DNA of 64,000 nucleotides from positions 1-64,000 of the forward strand of contig NZ_JAQAGY010000006.1 of NCBI RefSeq assembly GCF_027533645.1, in the 5' to 3' direction. The position numbers and the translations under genes are program-made. Origin of the DNA: Paenibacillus caseinilyticus. GTDB lineage: Bacteria; Bacillota; Bacilli; Paenibacillales; NBRC-103111. Below, piece by piece: positions 7,556 through 16,231 of this stretch; the first letter of the stretch is position 1; each line of letters begins with the position of its first letter. The notes beneath the pieces are model-generated. The model saw only the letters and a program-made list of their open reading frames with translations, made no database searches and had not been told where the DNA came from.

Positions 7556-7706
7556 GGGACTGGTGACGCAGCTCGGCCACTTCGTGCATAAGCTGCGACT
7601 TTTCTTCTTCCGATAACGCCGCATGGGCATTGATCTCATCGATCAGGGCGATCAGCTCATCCGCGTTCTCGGGATTCACCGTGAATTTGACGATGTCCTT
7701 GTCCAC
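7539..7706 (-). CDS. Small acidic protein of unknown function, 55 residues
   Basis: A GTG at 7704-7706 with GGAGG 9 bases upstream opens a 55-codon frame beginning VDKDIVKFTVNPENADELIA and ending in SPEDLL. The composition is acidic, with two predicted helices and no membrane segment or signal peptide; no family was recognised. The TAG stop lies inside a tandem duplication. It is flanked by terminators, so it is probably a single-gene transcript. A good ribosome binding site and coding-like codon use support it. Confidence 0.55.
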   Translation of the reverse strand: MDKDIVKFTVNPENADELIALIDEINAHAALSEEEKSQLMHEVAELRHQSPEDLL

Positions 7707-7846
7707 TTCCTGTACCCTCCTTAAGTCAGCCTTCTCCTTAAGCCAACGTTCTCCTTAGGAAGCATATCCCTCCTCTTCCTGTTTTATGCCCCTTCCTTCT
7801 CCGCCCGGGGTCCCCCGCTTCCCCACCTTTTCCTTCGCTGCCCAAC

Positions 7847-7893
7847 AAAAAGGACCGACGGCCTGCCTCCTGGAGGGAGACGGCTATCGGTCC
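7847..7893 (-). terminator. Intrinsic terminator after the miaB-ricA operon
   Basis: The outer stem GGACCGA/TCGGTCC, with an inner imperfect stem, is followed by five T on the minus strand, 17 bases beyond the ricA stop. Confidence 0.8.
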
Positions 7894-7910
7894 GGACTGT
7901 CAAATCCTGC

Positions 7911-8357
7911 TTACTCGCTGCAGCTCGAAGAAGCTTCCGCCTGGCCTTCTTCGACATTGATCTTCTCCGAGATGGAATCGCGGATCACACCCATGACGAG
8001 CTGAAGCAGATAGTTGATATCTTCTTGAGACTGCTTGAACTCGCTTACGATCGGAATCGAATCGAGCTGATCCTGCAGGTCGTCGACTTCCTTTTCGATC
8101 TTCTCGACCATGTTCTTGTTCTGGAACGACTCGAACGCCACGATCTCTTTTTGCTTCTTCTTGATGGCGCTGATCAGCGTCTGAATCTGGTCATTGCCGG
8201 AGATCTGCTGCTCCGCCTTCTGGAAGAACTGGACTTCGTTCGAAGTCGAGATCATTTCGGCAAGCTCGCGTGCCTTCGCGAGAATGTCTTCCCGAACGAT
8301 CAGTTCGGTATTCGTATACTGCTCCATGCCGCAGTTCGTATATTTAATCTCAGCCAT
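7911..8357 (-). CDS. ricA: RicA (YmcA), YlbF/YmcA family regulatory protein
   Basis: This 148-residue alpha-helical protein matches RicA (formerly YmcA), which with RicF and RicT forms the iron-sulfur-containing Y-complex that acts with RNase Y in mRNA processing and affects sporulation, competence and biofilm in Bacillus. The conserved core FKQSQEDINYLLQLV and the terminal Cys-containing tail SSSCSE are both present; Bacillus RicA ends in NNSCSL. The start ATG has AGGGG about 10 bases upstream. It lies 23 bp after miaB, the same arrangement as in Bacillus subtilis. An extra Cys near residue 9 is not found in the Bacillus protein. Confidence 0.85.
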   Translation of the reverse strand: MAEIKYTNCGMEQYTNTELIVREDILAKARELAEMISTSNEVQFFQKAEQQISGNDQIQTLISAIKKKQKEIVAFESFQNKNMVEKIEKEVDDLQDQLDSIPIVSEFKQSQEDINYLLQLVMGVIRDSISEKINVEEGQAEASSSCSE

Positions 8358-8380
8358 TGCCGTGCACCCCTAGTCTGTTC

Positions 8381-9853
8381 TTATTGTACTACGGCTTCCT
8401 GCACCCAGTCCCCTTTGATGTAGAACGTCGGTGTTTCCGTAATATGCACCTGCACCAACTTGCCCACAAGCTCCTTCGGCCCTTCAAAATGCACCAGCTT
8501 GTTCGTACGTGTCCGGCCGGCAAGCACCGCCGCATTGTTCCGGCTCTCCCCTTCGACGAACACTTCCACGGTTCGGCCCATCAGCTTCTCGTTGCTCCGC
8601 TTCATGTTCTCGTTCAGCAAGTCGTTCAGCCTGCGCAGCCTCCGGCTCTTCACGTCGGAGGGCACCGTATCTTCCATGTCCGCCGCCGGCGTCCCTTCCC
8701 GCGGAGAGTATATGAACGTATAGGCAAAATCGTAACCGACTTCGCGGACCAGTGACAGCGTCTCCTCGAACTGCTCCTCGGTTTCTCCGGGGAAGCCTAC
8801 GATGAAGTCGCTCGTCAGCACGGCATCCGGGATGGCGGCCTTGATCTTGCCCACGAGCTCCAGATACTGCTCCCGGGTGTACTTGCGGCTCATCCGCTTC
8901 AGGATTTCGTTGCTTCCCGACTGCACCGGCAGATGGATATGCTCCATCAGGTTGCCTTTCTGCGCCAGCACTTCGATCAGGTGATCGTCAAAGTCCCTCG
9001 GATGGCTCGTCGTAAAGCGAACCCTCGGAATATCGATCTTGCGGATATCGTCCATCAGGTCGCCGAAGCGGTAGTCGATATCTTCAAAATCCTTGCCGTA
9101 GGCATTCACGTTCTGACCGAGAAGCATCACTTCCTTGAACCCCTGACGGGCCAGCTCCCGGACCTCGGATATCACGTCCTCCGGCCGGCGGGAACGCTCC
9201 TTGCCGCGGGTATACGGAACAATGCAGTATGTACAGAACTTGTCGCAGCCATACATGATGTTGACCCACGCCTTCAGTCCTTCGCGCTTCTTCGGCAGGT
9301 TCTCGATAATGTCGCCCTCTTTGGACCACACCTCGATCACCATTTCCTTACTGAACATGGCTTCCTTCACGAGAGAAGGCAGGCGGTGAATGTTGTGCGT
9401 CCCGAAGATGAGATCCACGAAGGAATGCTTCTTCAGAATACGGTTCACCGTAGACTCTTCCTGGGACATACAGCCGCATACGCCGAGCAGCAGAGAAGGC
9501 TTCTCGATCTTGAGGTGCTTGAGGTGGCCGAGCTCGCCGAAGACTTTGTCTTCCGCATTCTCGCGGACCGCGCAGGTATTGAGCAGGATGATGTCCGCCT
9601 GCCTGCGGTCTTCGGTCGCCCGGTACCCCATGCTCTCGAGAAGCCCTTTGATCGTCTCGGTATCGTGCTCGTTCATCTGGCAGCCGTACGTCTGGATGAG
9701 ATAATGCTTGTCCCGTCCAAGCTCGCGCAGTTCCCCGGGGATGTCGAAGTCGTAATGCACCGTGATGTCTTCCTTGCCCCGCTTCTTGGCGTCACTTAGG
9801 GAGGGAGGCTGAAAATATATCGAATAGTCCTTCGCCTTAGAGTTCATCGCCAT
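8381..9853 (-). CDS. miaB: tRNA-2-methylthio-N6-dimethylallyladenosine synthase MiaB
   Basis: This 490-residue radical-SAM methylthiotransferase converts i6A37 to ms2i6A37 in tRNAs reading UNN codons. The N-terminal UPF0004 domain (about residues 50-170) has three cluster cysteines (YGCQM at 58, NTCAV near 94, VCGCM near 128). The radical-SAM motif CDKFCTYC is near residue 205, and a TRAM domain ends the protein. AGGAGG lies 11 bases before the ATG. It heads the miaB-ricA operon, and a vegetative promoter precedes it. The full length matches Bacillus MiaB. Confidence 0.95.
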   Translation of the reverse strand: MAMNSKAKDYSIYFQPPSLSDAKKRGKEDITVHYDFDIPGELRELGRDKHYLIQTYGCQMNEHDTETIKGLLESMGYRATEDRRQADIILLNTCAVRENAEDKVFGELGHLKHLKIEKPSLLLGVCGCMSQEESTVNRILKKHSFVDLIFGTHNIHRLPSLVKEAMFSKEMVIEVWSKEGDIIENLPKKREGLKAWVNIMYGCDKFCTYCIVPYTRGKERSRRPEDVISEVRELARQGFKEVMLLGQNVNAYGKDFEDIDYRFGDLMDDIRKIDIPRVRFTTSHPRDFDDHLIEVLAQKGNLMEHIHLPVQSGSNEILKRMSRKYTREQYLELVGKIKAAIPDAVLTSDFIVGFPGETEEQFEETLSLVREVGYDFAYTFIYSPREGTPAADMEDTVPSDVKSRRLRRLNDLLNENMKRSNEKLMGRTVEVFVEGESRNNAAVLAGRTRTNKLVHFEGPKELVGKLVQVHITETPTFYIKGDWVQEAVVQ

Positions 9854-9909
9854 AGATTCCGTTTCCTCCTGAAGCTTGCAGTGCGGCCCATGCCGTGGTT
9901 AACCCTTCC

Positions 9910-9939
9910 ATTATAGCATTGACCCTGCTGGCATTTCAA
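9910..9939 (-). promoter_or_regulatory. Vegetative promoter of miaB-ricA
   Basis: On the minus strand TTGAAA (9934-9939) and TATAAT (9910-9915) are separated by 18 bases, a good SigA match. The start codon of miaB is 57 bases downstream of the -10. Confidence 0.65.
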
Positions 9940-9958
9940 AGAAAAAACCGGATAGCTG

Positions 9959-10528
9959 CTAGGACAAAATCTCTGCTTCGTCCCCGTTCTTGATGCCGGC
10001 CGCATTCGCTTCGTCCGTATCGATATGCATATCCAGCGCATACTGGTCGGACACGCGTGCCAGCACTTCCTCGAAGATCACCGCACGCTCGCCGCCAACG
10101 CGAACGGTCAGCTTCTGCTTGTCCTGGATGCCCCAGCGCGCCGCATCGTCCGTATGGAAGTGAATGTGCCGGGCCGCTACGATCACGCCCTCTTCCAGCT
10201 CCACTTCCCCTGCCGGACCGACGATCTTAATGCCCGGCGTGCCGGCCGTGTTCCCGGACTCTCTCACCGGCGGGGTCAGCCCCAGGCTGAACGCGTCCGT
10301 ACGCGACACTTCGAGCTGCGACTTGCCGCGCGCGGGACCGAGGATGCGGACCTTGGCGAACTGGCCTTTGGGCCCGATGACGGCAACCGTTTCTTCTGCC
10401 GCGAATTGGCCGGGCTGCGACAGCTCTTTGAGCACTTTGAGTTCATAGCCTGCTCCGAACAGGGCGGCGATATGATCGACGGATAAATGAATATGTCTGG
10501 CGGATACGCCTACGGGTACTTTTTTCAT
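9959..10528 (-). CDS. pduL: Phosphate propanoyltransferase (PduL family phosphotransacylase)
   Basis: This 189-residue protein is a PduL-type phosphotransacylase, which interconverts acyl-CoA and acyl-phosphate. Two beta-barrel domains each carry the conserved zinc-binding His motif: SARHIHLS at residues 9-16 and AARHIHFH near 118-125. Further conserved segments are ILGPARGKSQLE and VRESGNTAGTPG. No microcompartment genes are nearby, so it probably serves general acetyl- or propionyl-CoA metabolism. The adjacent korAB makes acyl-CoA from 2-oxoacids, so a link to acyl-phosphate formation is plausible; a terminator separates the two units. Confidence 0.85.
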   Translation of the reverse strand: MKKVPVGVSARHIHLSVDHIAALFGAGYELKVLKELSQPGQFAAEETVAVIGPKGQFAKVRILGPARGKSQLEVSRTDAFSLGLTPPVRESGNTAGTPGIKIVGPAGEVELEEGVIVAARHIHFHTDDAARWGIQDKQKLTVRVGGERAVIFEEVLARVSDQYALDMHIDTDEANAAGIKNGDEAEILS

Positions 10529-10576
10529 AGGTATGGTTTCTCTCCTTATAATGCCAATCGGCTTTCTCTCTACTCC

Positions 10577-10582
10577 ATTATA
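10577..10582 (-). promoter_or_regulatory. Possible -10 element of pduL
   Basis: A perfect TATAAT reads on the minus strand 49 bases upstream of the pduL start, just after the korAB terminator. The -35 region would lie within the terminator stem and is a poor match. Confidence 0.3.
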
Positions 10583-10595
10583 CCCATCCTCGAAT

Positions 10596-10625
10596 AAAAA
10601 AGCATACGGCCTGGGCCGTATGCTT
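10596..10625 (-). terminator. Intrinsic terminator after korAB
   Basis: A perfect 11-bp stem, AGCATACGGCC/GGCCGTATGCT, with a two-base loop is followed by six T on the minus strand, 17 bases after the korB stop. Confidence 0.9.
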
Positions 10626-10642
10626 CGAAGACTGTCAAGAAA

Positions 10643-11509
10643 TTATTTGAATTCTGCCACCAATTTTTCAAACTCTTGCTCGGTCAGGGCAATATTCTGC
10701 TTCGCCAGACCTTCCGGCTTGAAGCCGGTCACGAGATCTTCGTAGCTTTGCTTGGACTTGTCCTGATAGATCAGGCCGGTCACCAGGGAGTTCGTCTCCA
10801 TGATTTTGGTCATGGCCGACACGCGGTTGGACGGATCGTAATCCGGCGTTTCTTCCAGATCCACGATGTGCTCCTTGAACCATTCGTACGTATTCACTTT
10901 ATTGAACGTGACGCAAGGCGAGAACACGTTGATGAAGGAGAAGCCTTTGTGCTTCATGCCTTCTTCGATCAGATGCGTCAGCTGCTTCAGGTTGCTCGAG
11001 AACGACTGGGCGATGAAGGTAGCACCGGCAGCCAGAGCCACTTCCAGCGGCGACAAAGCGGACTCGATCGAACCGGACGGCGTGGACTTCGTCTTGAAGC
11101 CTTCTGCGCTTCGCGGCGAAGTCTGGCCTTTGGTCAGACCGTAGATTTGGTTATCCATGACGATATACGTCATATCGATGTTACGGCGGATCGCATGGAC
11201 CGTGTGGCCCATACCGATCGCGAAGCCGTCACCGTCGCCGCCTGCAGCGACGACCGTCAGTTCGCGGTTTGCCATTTTGAGACCCTGGGCGATCGGCAGG
11301 GAACGACCGTGTACGCCGTGGAAGCCATAAGCGTTGATGTAGCCCGAGATCCGGCCCGAGCAGCCGATCCCCGAAACAACGCCGAGTTGCTCCGGCTCCA
11401 GACCTACGTTGGCAGCCGCTCTTTGGATCGCTGCTTGGACGGAGAAGTCGCCGCAGCCCGGGCACCAGTTCGGTTTGATATTGTTACGGAAATCTTTTAA
11501 CGTTGCCAT
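10643..11509 (-). CDS. korB: 2-oxoacid:ferredoxin oxidoreductase, beta subunit
   Basis: This 288-residue subunit binds thiamine diphosphate. Conserved features include WCPGCGDF (residues 15-22, cluster and TPP-related cysteine), GIGCSGR, HGR and the TPP/Mg motif GGDGDGFAIG. With the upstream alpha-gamma subunit it oxidatively decarboxylates a 2-oxoacid (probably 2-oxoglutarate) to acyl-CoA with ferredoxin as acceptor. The start is the ATG at 11507-11509, inside the last codons of korA, with AGGAGC 11 bases upstream; a longer frame would begin at TTG without a site. The overlap implies translational coupling. Confidence 0.92.
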   Translation of the reverse strand: MATLKDFRNNIKPNWCPGCGDFSVQAAIQRAAANVGLEPEQLGVVSGIGCSGRISGYINAYGFHGVHGRSLPIAQGLKMANRELTVVAAGGDGDGFAIGMGHTVHAIRRNIDMTYIVMDNQIYGLTKGQTSPRSAEGFKTKSTPSGSIESALSPLEVALAAGATFIAQSFSSNLKQLTHLIEEGMKHKGFSFINVFSPCVTFNKVNTYEWFKEHIVDLEETPDYDPSNRVSAMTKIMETNSLVTGLIYQDKSKQSYEDLVTGFKPEGLAKQNIALTEQEFEKLVAEFK

Positions 11510-13254
11510 ACAAGGTTCAGCTCCTGACAATATTTTGTGATTTCGGCAGGCAAGAAAGGATTACCGTTATATTTCAGCATGCTGTTGAGTTTATCGGCAT
11601 ATCCCGCGTTCAATTTAATCAGGGACGCGAGTTGACCCGTAGCGTTGTTCTCAACGACAACAACCTGCTTTGCTTTCTCGAGGTATGGCCAGAGCTCTTC
11701 GACCGGGAACGGATGCAGCAGGCGGACCGTGATGTGGTTCGACTTGATGCCGCTCTCGTCCAGACGGCGTCTGGCTTCGTCGATCGTACCGCCAGTGGAG
11801 CCCATGCCGATGATGAGCAGATCCGGCGTCTCGTGAGGAGCGTCCACCTTGATGGCGTTCGTCACCTTCTTCGATACCGTGCTGAGCTTGCCCATCCGCT
11901 TATCCATCATCTTCTTGCGGTTCTCCGGGCTCTCGGACGGACGGCCTTCCTGGTCATGCTCTACGCCGGTTACATGGTGGAGACCATATTTTTGGCCAGG
12001 GATGACACGCGGGGAAATGCCGCTTTCCGTGAACTCGTAACGCTTGAAGAGCTTGTTCTCTTCATTGGTCGGAAGCTCGCCCTGCTGAAGCGTGCCGCGG
12101 TCGATTTGAACCTTCTTGAAATCAAGCGGTTCAGCCGTCTGCTTACCAAGGGACAGCTGAAGGTCTGTCAGAAGGATGACCGGCAGCTGGTAAATCTCCG
12201 CCAAGTTGAACGCTTCGACCGTATCGTAGAAGCATTCTTCGATCGTCGATGGGGAGAGAACGATCTTCGGAATCTCACCGTGCGTACCGTAGATCATGGC
12301 GAGTACGTCGGACTGTTCCTGCTTCGTAGGAAGCCCCGTACTCGGACCGCCGCGCTGCGTATCCACGATTACGATAGGCGTCTCGGTCATACCGGCCAGG
12401 CCGATCGCCTCCATCATGAGGGAGAGACCAGGACCAGCGGAAGCCGTCAGGGAGCGCACACCGCCGTAGTTGGCGCCGATCGCCATCGTACATGCTGCGA
12501 TCTCGTCTTCCGTCTGGATGACCGTACCGCCGAATTTCGGCAGCGTCTTGATCAGGTATTCCATGACCTCGGACGCCGGAGTGATCGGGTAAGCCGGCAT
12601 GAACCGGCATCCCGCTGCAACAGCGCCGAGGCCGATCGCATCATTCCCGATCATGAACAGCTTTTGTCTGCCGTCGGCAGGCTCGAGCTGGAATTCCGGC
12701 AGTGGACCGCCGTTCAGTTCGAGTACGAATTCAGCCGCTTTGCGGACCGCTTCGATATTTTTCTCTACGACAGCTGCGCCTTTACGGCCGAATTCTTCTT
12801 CTACTGCTTTATTAAACACTTCGAGCGGCAGGCCGAGCAGAGCCCAGGATGCGCCGGAAGCGGCCATATTCTTAAACAGGGACGTGCCGAGTTCTTCTGC
12901 AATTGCCGTAATCGGCACAGGGAACAATCTTGCTTTTACGCCTTCCGGTACGACCGGATTGACTTTCGCATCGGCGATGATGACGCCGTTCTCACGCAGC
13001 TCATGTGCGTTTACATCAATTGTTTCTTGGTCAAATGCGACGAGAATATCGAGATCGTCGGAAATGGCACGAATCGGTTTCGTACTGATTCTGATTTTGT
13101 TGTTCGTGTGTCCGCCTTTGATCCGCGAGGAAAAATGACGGTAGCCGTACAGGTAGTACCCCAGTCTGGTCAGTGCCGTGGAAAAAATTTTATCCGTACT
13201 TTCCACGCCTTCCCCCTGTTGTCCTCCGACCTTCCAAGATAATTGGCTAATCAC
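11497..13254 (-). CDS. korA: 2-oxoacid:ferredoxin oxidoreductase, fused gamma-alpha subunit
   Basis: This 585-residue protein joins a gamma domain (about residues 1-190, with GGQQGEGVES and RIKGGHT) to the pyrimidine-binding alpha domain (about 200-585, with AYPITPASE, TEDEIA and TASAGPG). Such fusions are the rule in Bacillales KorA. The start is GTG at 13252-13254, with AAGGAG about 9 bases upstream. The gene is co-transcribed with korB, overlapping it by 13 bases, and sits between spoVS and miaB as in several Bacillus genomes. Which 2-oxoacid it prefers cannot be read from sequence. Confidence 0.92.
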   Translation of the reverse strand: MISQLSWKVGGQQGEGVESTDKIFSTALTRLGYYLYGYRHFSSRIKGGHTNNKIRISTKPIRAISDDLDILVAFDQETIDVNAHELRENGVIIADAKVNPVVPEGVKARLFPVPITAIAEELGTSLFKNMAASGASWALLGLPLEVFNKAVEEEFGRKGAAVVEKNIEAVRKAAEFVLELNGGPLPEFQLEPADGRQKLFMIGNDAIGLGAVAAGCRFMPAYPITPASEVMEYLIKTLPKFGGTVIQTEDEIAACTMAIGANYGGVRSLTASAGPGLSLMMEAIGLAGMTETPIVIVDTQRGGPSTGLPTKQEQSDVLAMIYGTHGEIPKIVLSPSTIEECFYDTVEAFNLAEIYQLPVILLTDLQLSLGKQTAEPLDFKKVQIDRGTLQQGELPTNEENKLFKRYEFTESGISPRVIPGQKYGLHHVTGVEHDQEGRPSESPENRKKMMDKRMGKLSTVSKKVTNAIKVDAPHETPDLLIIGMGSTGGTIDEARRRLDESGIKSNHITVRLLHPFPVEELWPYLEKAKQVVVVENNATGQLASLIKLNAGYADKLNSMLKYNGNPFLPAEITKYCQELNLVWQR

Positions 13255-13344
13255 CGTTGTCCACTCCTTTTGAATGTCGCTGACTTAAGCAGCTGAGCCC
13301 AAAGCTCCCTGAGAGAGCACATGGCTCTTTCAGTTGTCTCACAA

Positions 13345-13373
13345 ATTTTATGATGTCAAGAGTTAAAAAGCAA
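13345..13373 (-). promoter_or_regulatory. Promoter of korAB
   Basis: TTGCTT (13368-13373) and TAAAAT (13345-13350) are 17 bases apart on the minus strand. The transcript would have a leader of about 80 bases containing two small hairpins built from GAGC/GCTC repeats (13290-13330). Between the leader and the dipeptidase end (13374-13565) I see no gene and no clear terminator. Confidence 0.5.
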
Positions 13374-13565
13374 GAGTTATTGGCAATTTTGAAAGATAGT
13401 TATTTTAGATCGTATTCATACCGCAGCGAGAATAGTTTACTGCTTTTGCATCTTGGTTAGGAATATAACGTTTCATGGAACCTCCGCTTCGCCGGCACCC
13501 CCCTGTGACGGGAACGTGCGAAAGCCCGTAAAAGCCACCCATGCCAGGTACTCCGTTCCACCGGT

Positions 13566-14516
13566 TCAGCTAACCGGCAGATGCCGATGAAGAAGCGTAT
13601 ACCAGTTGCGGCTGAGAAACCCGTTCACCTGCGCATCCGAATAATGCTTCCTCAGCTCTGCCTCGAGCCGGTGATAGTGTCCCGCATGCTCCAGTCCCGG
13701 TATCCATTCCGCAATCCCGTCAAAATCCGAACCGAGAACAATCTTCTCCACTCCTCCCATAGAGCAAATATGCTCGATGTGCTTCAGTATCCCCCCGATG
13801 CTCGCCGAAGCGCCGCTCCCCACAAAGTAAGGAACAAAGGTCATCCCGATCCGGCCGTCTCTGCGGATCAGCTCCTCGATCTGGAGGTCGTCGAGGTTGC
13901 GAGGATGCCCGCATACTGCTTTGGCGTTGGAATGCGTGGCAACGAAAGGGCCGGATGAGTGGGCGGCTAAGTCCCAGAACGAAGCGACGGACAAATGGGA
14001 TGCATCCAATAGAATGCCCAAATCCCCGCATTCTTTAATAAAGCTTTTTCCTTTGCGGGAGAAGCCACCCCTCCGGGGTTCCAGAATGCCGTCCGCGGCC
14101 CAGTTGCCGTAATTCCAGGTGGGCCCGATCAGCCTTACGCCAAGATGGAACAGGATCCGAGTGTACAGCGGACTGGCATGCAGAGCGTCCGCTCCTTCAA
14201 GGGTCAGAACCGCTCCCGTCTCGGAGCCTGCCATGACCTCATCCAAGTCCCGCTGGCTGCGCACAAGCCGTACCTTCCCCGGGCACTCGATCCGGGAGTG
14301 GAACAGATCGATGTATTCCAAGTAATGGTCAAATCGCGCCTCCGTTATACGCTCCGGCAAGTAGATTGCAAAAAATTGCAGTTTTACATTCGAGCCGCGC
14401 AGCCGGTCATATGTCACGTCCAGCCGGCTCTCCAGCGGATTATAGAAGTCGATGCCGGCGTTGTTGTACAGCTTGAACAAGACATCGCAGTGGCCGTCAA
14501 TAATCGGACTGTTCAT
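13566..14516 (-). CDS. Membrane dipeptidase family (peptidase M19) protein
   Basis: This 316-residue zinc peptidase belongs to the renal dipeptidase family M19. Expected motifs are in order: DGHCD at residues 7-11 (metal ligands), LEGADAL near 106, DASHLS, ATHSNAKAVCGHPRNL and GSDFDG. Members hydrolyse dipeptides, sometimes D-amino-acid-containing ones from peptidoglycan. No signal peptide is visible, so it is predicted to be cytoplasmic. The start ATG has GGGAG about 13 bases upstream, which is somewhat far. It lies downstream of spoVS behind a terminator; its own promoter was not identified. Confidence 0.88.
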   Translation of the reverse strand: MNSPIIDGHCDVLFKLYNNAGIDFYNPLESRLDVTYDRLRGSNVKLQFFAIYLPERITEARFDHYLEYIDLFHSRIECPGKVRLVRSQRDLDEVMAGSETGAVLTLEGADALHASPLYTRILFHLGVRLIGPTWNYGNWAADGILEPRRGGFSRKGKSFIKECGDLGILLDASHLSVASFWDLAAHSSGPFVATHSNAKAVCGHPRNLDDLQIEELIRRDGRIGMTFVPYFVGSGASASIGGILKHIEHICSMGGVEKIVLGSDFDGIAEWIPGLEHAGHYHRLEAELRKHYSDAQVNGFLSRNWYTLLHRHLPVS

Positions 14517-14575
14517 CAGGGTAACACGTCTCCCTTCGATCGGGCGGCTCCGCCTTTTCTGTATCCAAACAGAAC

Positions 14576-14602
14576 AAAAAACCTGTCTACGGAGTAAACA
14601 GG
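14576..14602 (-). terminator. Intrinsic terminator after spoVS
   Basis: CCTGTTTAC/GTAGACAGG (nine pairs including one wobble) with a three-base loop is followed by six T on the minus strand. Confidence 0.9.
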
Positions 14603-14644
14603 CGTTGTACGGTCATGGTTCTATGGACAGGCTGCCATGGTATC

Positions 14645-14905
14645 TTATCTTGGCTCCACGATTAATTTGATTGCTGTGCGGTCTTCCCCATCTATCACAA
14701 TATCGGTAAATGCCGGTATGCAAATCAGATCAACCCCGCTGGGAGCAACAAATCCTCGCGCAATCGCTACCGCCTTGATCGCTTGGTTCAGCGCCCCGGC
14801 CCCGATCGCCTGAAGCTCCGCAGCCCCGCGTTCACGCAACACCCCCGCCAATGCGCCGGCTACGGAATTTGGATTGGATTTTGCTGAAACTTTTAATACT
14901 TCCAT
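14645..14905 (-). CDS. spoVS: Stage V sporulation protein S
   Basis: This 86-residue protein matches SpoVS over its whole length (MEVLKVSAKSNPNSVAGALA at the start, IKLIVEPR at the end), an Alba-superfamily-like protein needed for progression beyond stage V of sporulation and involved in asymmetric septation. AGGAGG is 8 bases before the ATG. A strong match to a SigH promoter lies about 45 bases upstream, in line with its early-sporulation expression in Bacillus. It is followed by its own terminator. Confidence 0.96.
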   Translation of the reverse strand: MEVLKVSAKSNPNSVAGALAGVLRERGAAELQAIGAGALNQAIKAVAIARGFVAPSGVDLICIPAFTDIVIDGEDRTAIKLIVEPR

Positions 14906-14949
14906 GAAAAGTACCTCCTCGGGAATGATGATTGCTTCCGGTATTAATC

Positions 14950-14979
14950 ATATTCTAGGAATTAGAAGTTAATTCCTTC
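14950..14979 (-). promoter_or_regulatory. SigH-type promoter of spoVS
   Basis: On the minus strand GAAGGAATT (14971-14979) fits the SigH -35 consensus RNAGGAWWW and CTAGAATAT (14950-14958) fits the -10 core GAATWW, with 12 bases between. Bacillus spoVS is known to be SigH dependent. A perfect 7-bp inverted repeat GGAATTA/TAATTCC (14958-14976) overlaps both elements. Confidence 0.7.
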
Positions 14980-15041
14980 CTACCGAAGAAGGTATGTTCG
15001 AAAAGTTTTGAATTTTGTGTCAATTCATCCAAAGAAGGATT

Positions 15042-15836
15042 TTACTCAAACATGACCGTATCTTCGTCCTTGCGAATCAACTGAATTTTGCGGCCCAGTC
15101 CCGTTGCCGGATCGAGATCGATAATCACCGCGTGAAAATGCCACTTGCCTTCGTCCACCACGAACCGGGTCGGCAGCTGGGTCATGAACTTCTTCATGAC
15201 AGCGGTGCGCTCCATTCCGAGGATGCCGTCCCGCGGCCCTACCATGCCCACATCGGTCACATAAGCCGTTCCCTGCGGGAAGATCCGCTCATCGTGCGTC
15301 TGCACATGCGTATGGGTGCCGACTACGGCCGAAGCCTTGCCGTCCAGTTGCCATCCCATGGCGAGCTTCTCCGAGGTTACTTCCGCATGGAAGTCCACAA
15401 AGACATACTTGGTCCGCTTGCGCGCCTGCTGCACCAGCTCACTTGCTTTCTCGAACGGACAATCGAGCGGGGGCAGGAAGGTGCGTCCCTGGAGGTTAAT
15501 TACCGCAAGCTCCGCCTCTTTCGTTTTGATGTACATGATGCCGCGGCCAGGCGTGCCGGCCGGAAAATTCGCCGGGCGCACCATCCGCTCTTCTTTATCG
15601 ATAAAGTCGAAGATCTCTTTCTGGTCCCACGTGTGGTTGCCCATCGTAATGCCGTGGACGCCCATCTCGTAGAGCTCCTTCGTAATGGGCTGCGTGATTC
15701 CCCGGCCCGCCGCGGCATTCTCCCCGTTGGCAATAATCCAGGTTGGATTGTACTTTGATTTCAGGCCTGGCAGGCAGGCTTTCAGCGCTTTTCGTCCGAC
15801 GGAACCTACAATGTCCCCGATAAATAATAATCTCAT
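15042..15836 (-). CDS. ymdB: Metallophosphoesterase YmdB, 2',3'-cyclic phosphodiesterase
   Basis: This 264-residue binuclear metallophosphoesterase has the YmdB signatures FIGDIVGSVGR (Asp8), ANGENAA, MGNHTWD and GTHTHVQT. The Bacillus enzyme hydrolyses cyclic nucleotides and influences RNase Y-dependent processing, biofilm and motility. The ATG at 15836 is preferred: the in-frame GTG at 15851 immediately abuts the AAGGAG site, while the ATG is 14 bases away. The genomic order rny-ymdB-spoVS is conserved, although here more than 900 bp, including a small membrane gene, separates rny from ymdB. Confidence 0.93.
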   Translation of the reverse strand: MRLLFIGDIVGSVGRKALKACLPGLKSKYNPTWIIANGENAAAGRGITQPITKELYEMGVHGITMGNHTWDQKEIFDFIDKEERMVRPANFPAGTPGRGIMYIKTKEAELAVINLQGRTFLPPLDCPFEKASELVQQARKRTKYVFVDFHAEVTSEKLAMGWQLDGKASAVVGTHTHVQTHDERIFPQGTAYVTDVGMVGPRDGILGMERTAVMKKFMTQLPTRFVVDEGKWHFHAVIIDLDPATGLGRKIQLIRKDEDTVMFE

Positions 15837-15880
15837 CTGTATGTTGTACACTCCTTAAGTTAGGTCACATCCCCCTCTTT

Positions 15881-15902
15881 CCCCCTTCTCCTGAGAAGGG
15901 GG
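15881..15902. repeat. Perfect 10-bp palindrome upstream of ymdB
   Basis: CCCCCTTCTC-CT-GAGAAGGGGG is a short, nearly loop-less palindrome 45 bases upstream of the ymdB start. There is no T-run on either side, so it is not a typical terminator. Confidence 0.6.
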
Positions 15903-15992
15903 AGGACCGGTGCTCCGCCCCTGGACCCCGGAAGGGCGCGAATGAGGGACGGGGCCGGCGTTGATGGGGGCTGGGGTGGTTGGATCGCTTTC

Positions 15993-16057
15993 GTCTGCTC
16001 AGGGGAGGGCTGCGGCGCTTGGCTGACGCCTGCGCCGGCAGCCTCCCCCGAGCAGAC
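15993..16057. repeat. Large imperfect inverted repeat, possible palindromic repeat element
   Basis: GTCTGCTC at the left end pairs with GAGCAGAC at the right end, and the pairing continues through GGGGAGG/CCTCCCC, CTGC/GCAG and GGCGC/GCGCC to a loop of about 13 bases. The whole forms a stem of more than 20 pairs in 65 bp. It lies in a gene-free, GC-rich stretch (15852-16379). The shape resembles REP or MITE-like elements. No transposase gene is in the window. Confidence 0.5.
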
Positions 16058-16231
16058 ACGCTTGACTGCCCTGTTCTTCCGCCGCTTTATGCCCCCTACT
16101 CGTGGATGGCGATTGGCGAGCGGAGGTGTGGGGCTGCGTGGTTGGGAGCCGCCTTGACCCTTGCGGATCAAAGCTCCTGTTCGAGCGGCTCGCGGGGTGG
16201 AGATATGTGCTTGGCGGTACGCAGTGCGCGC

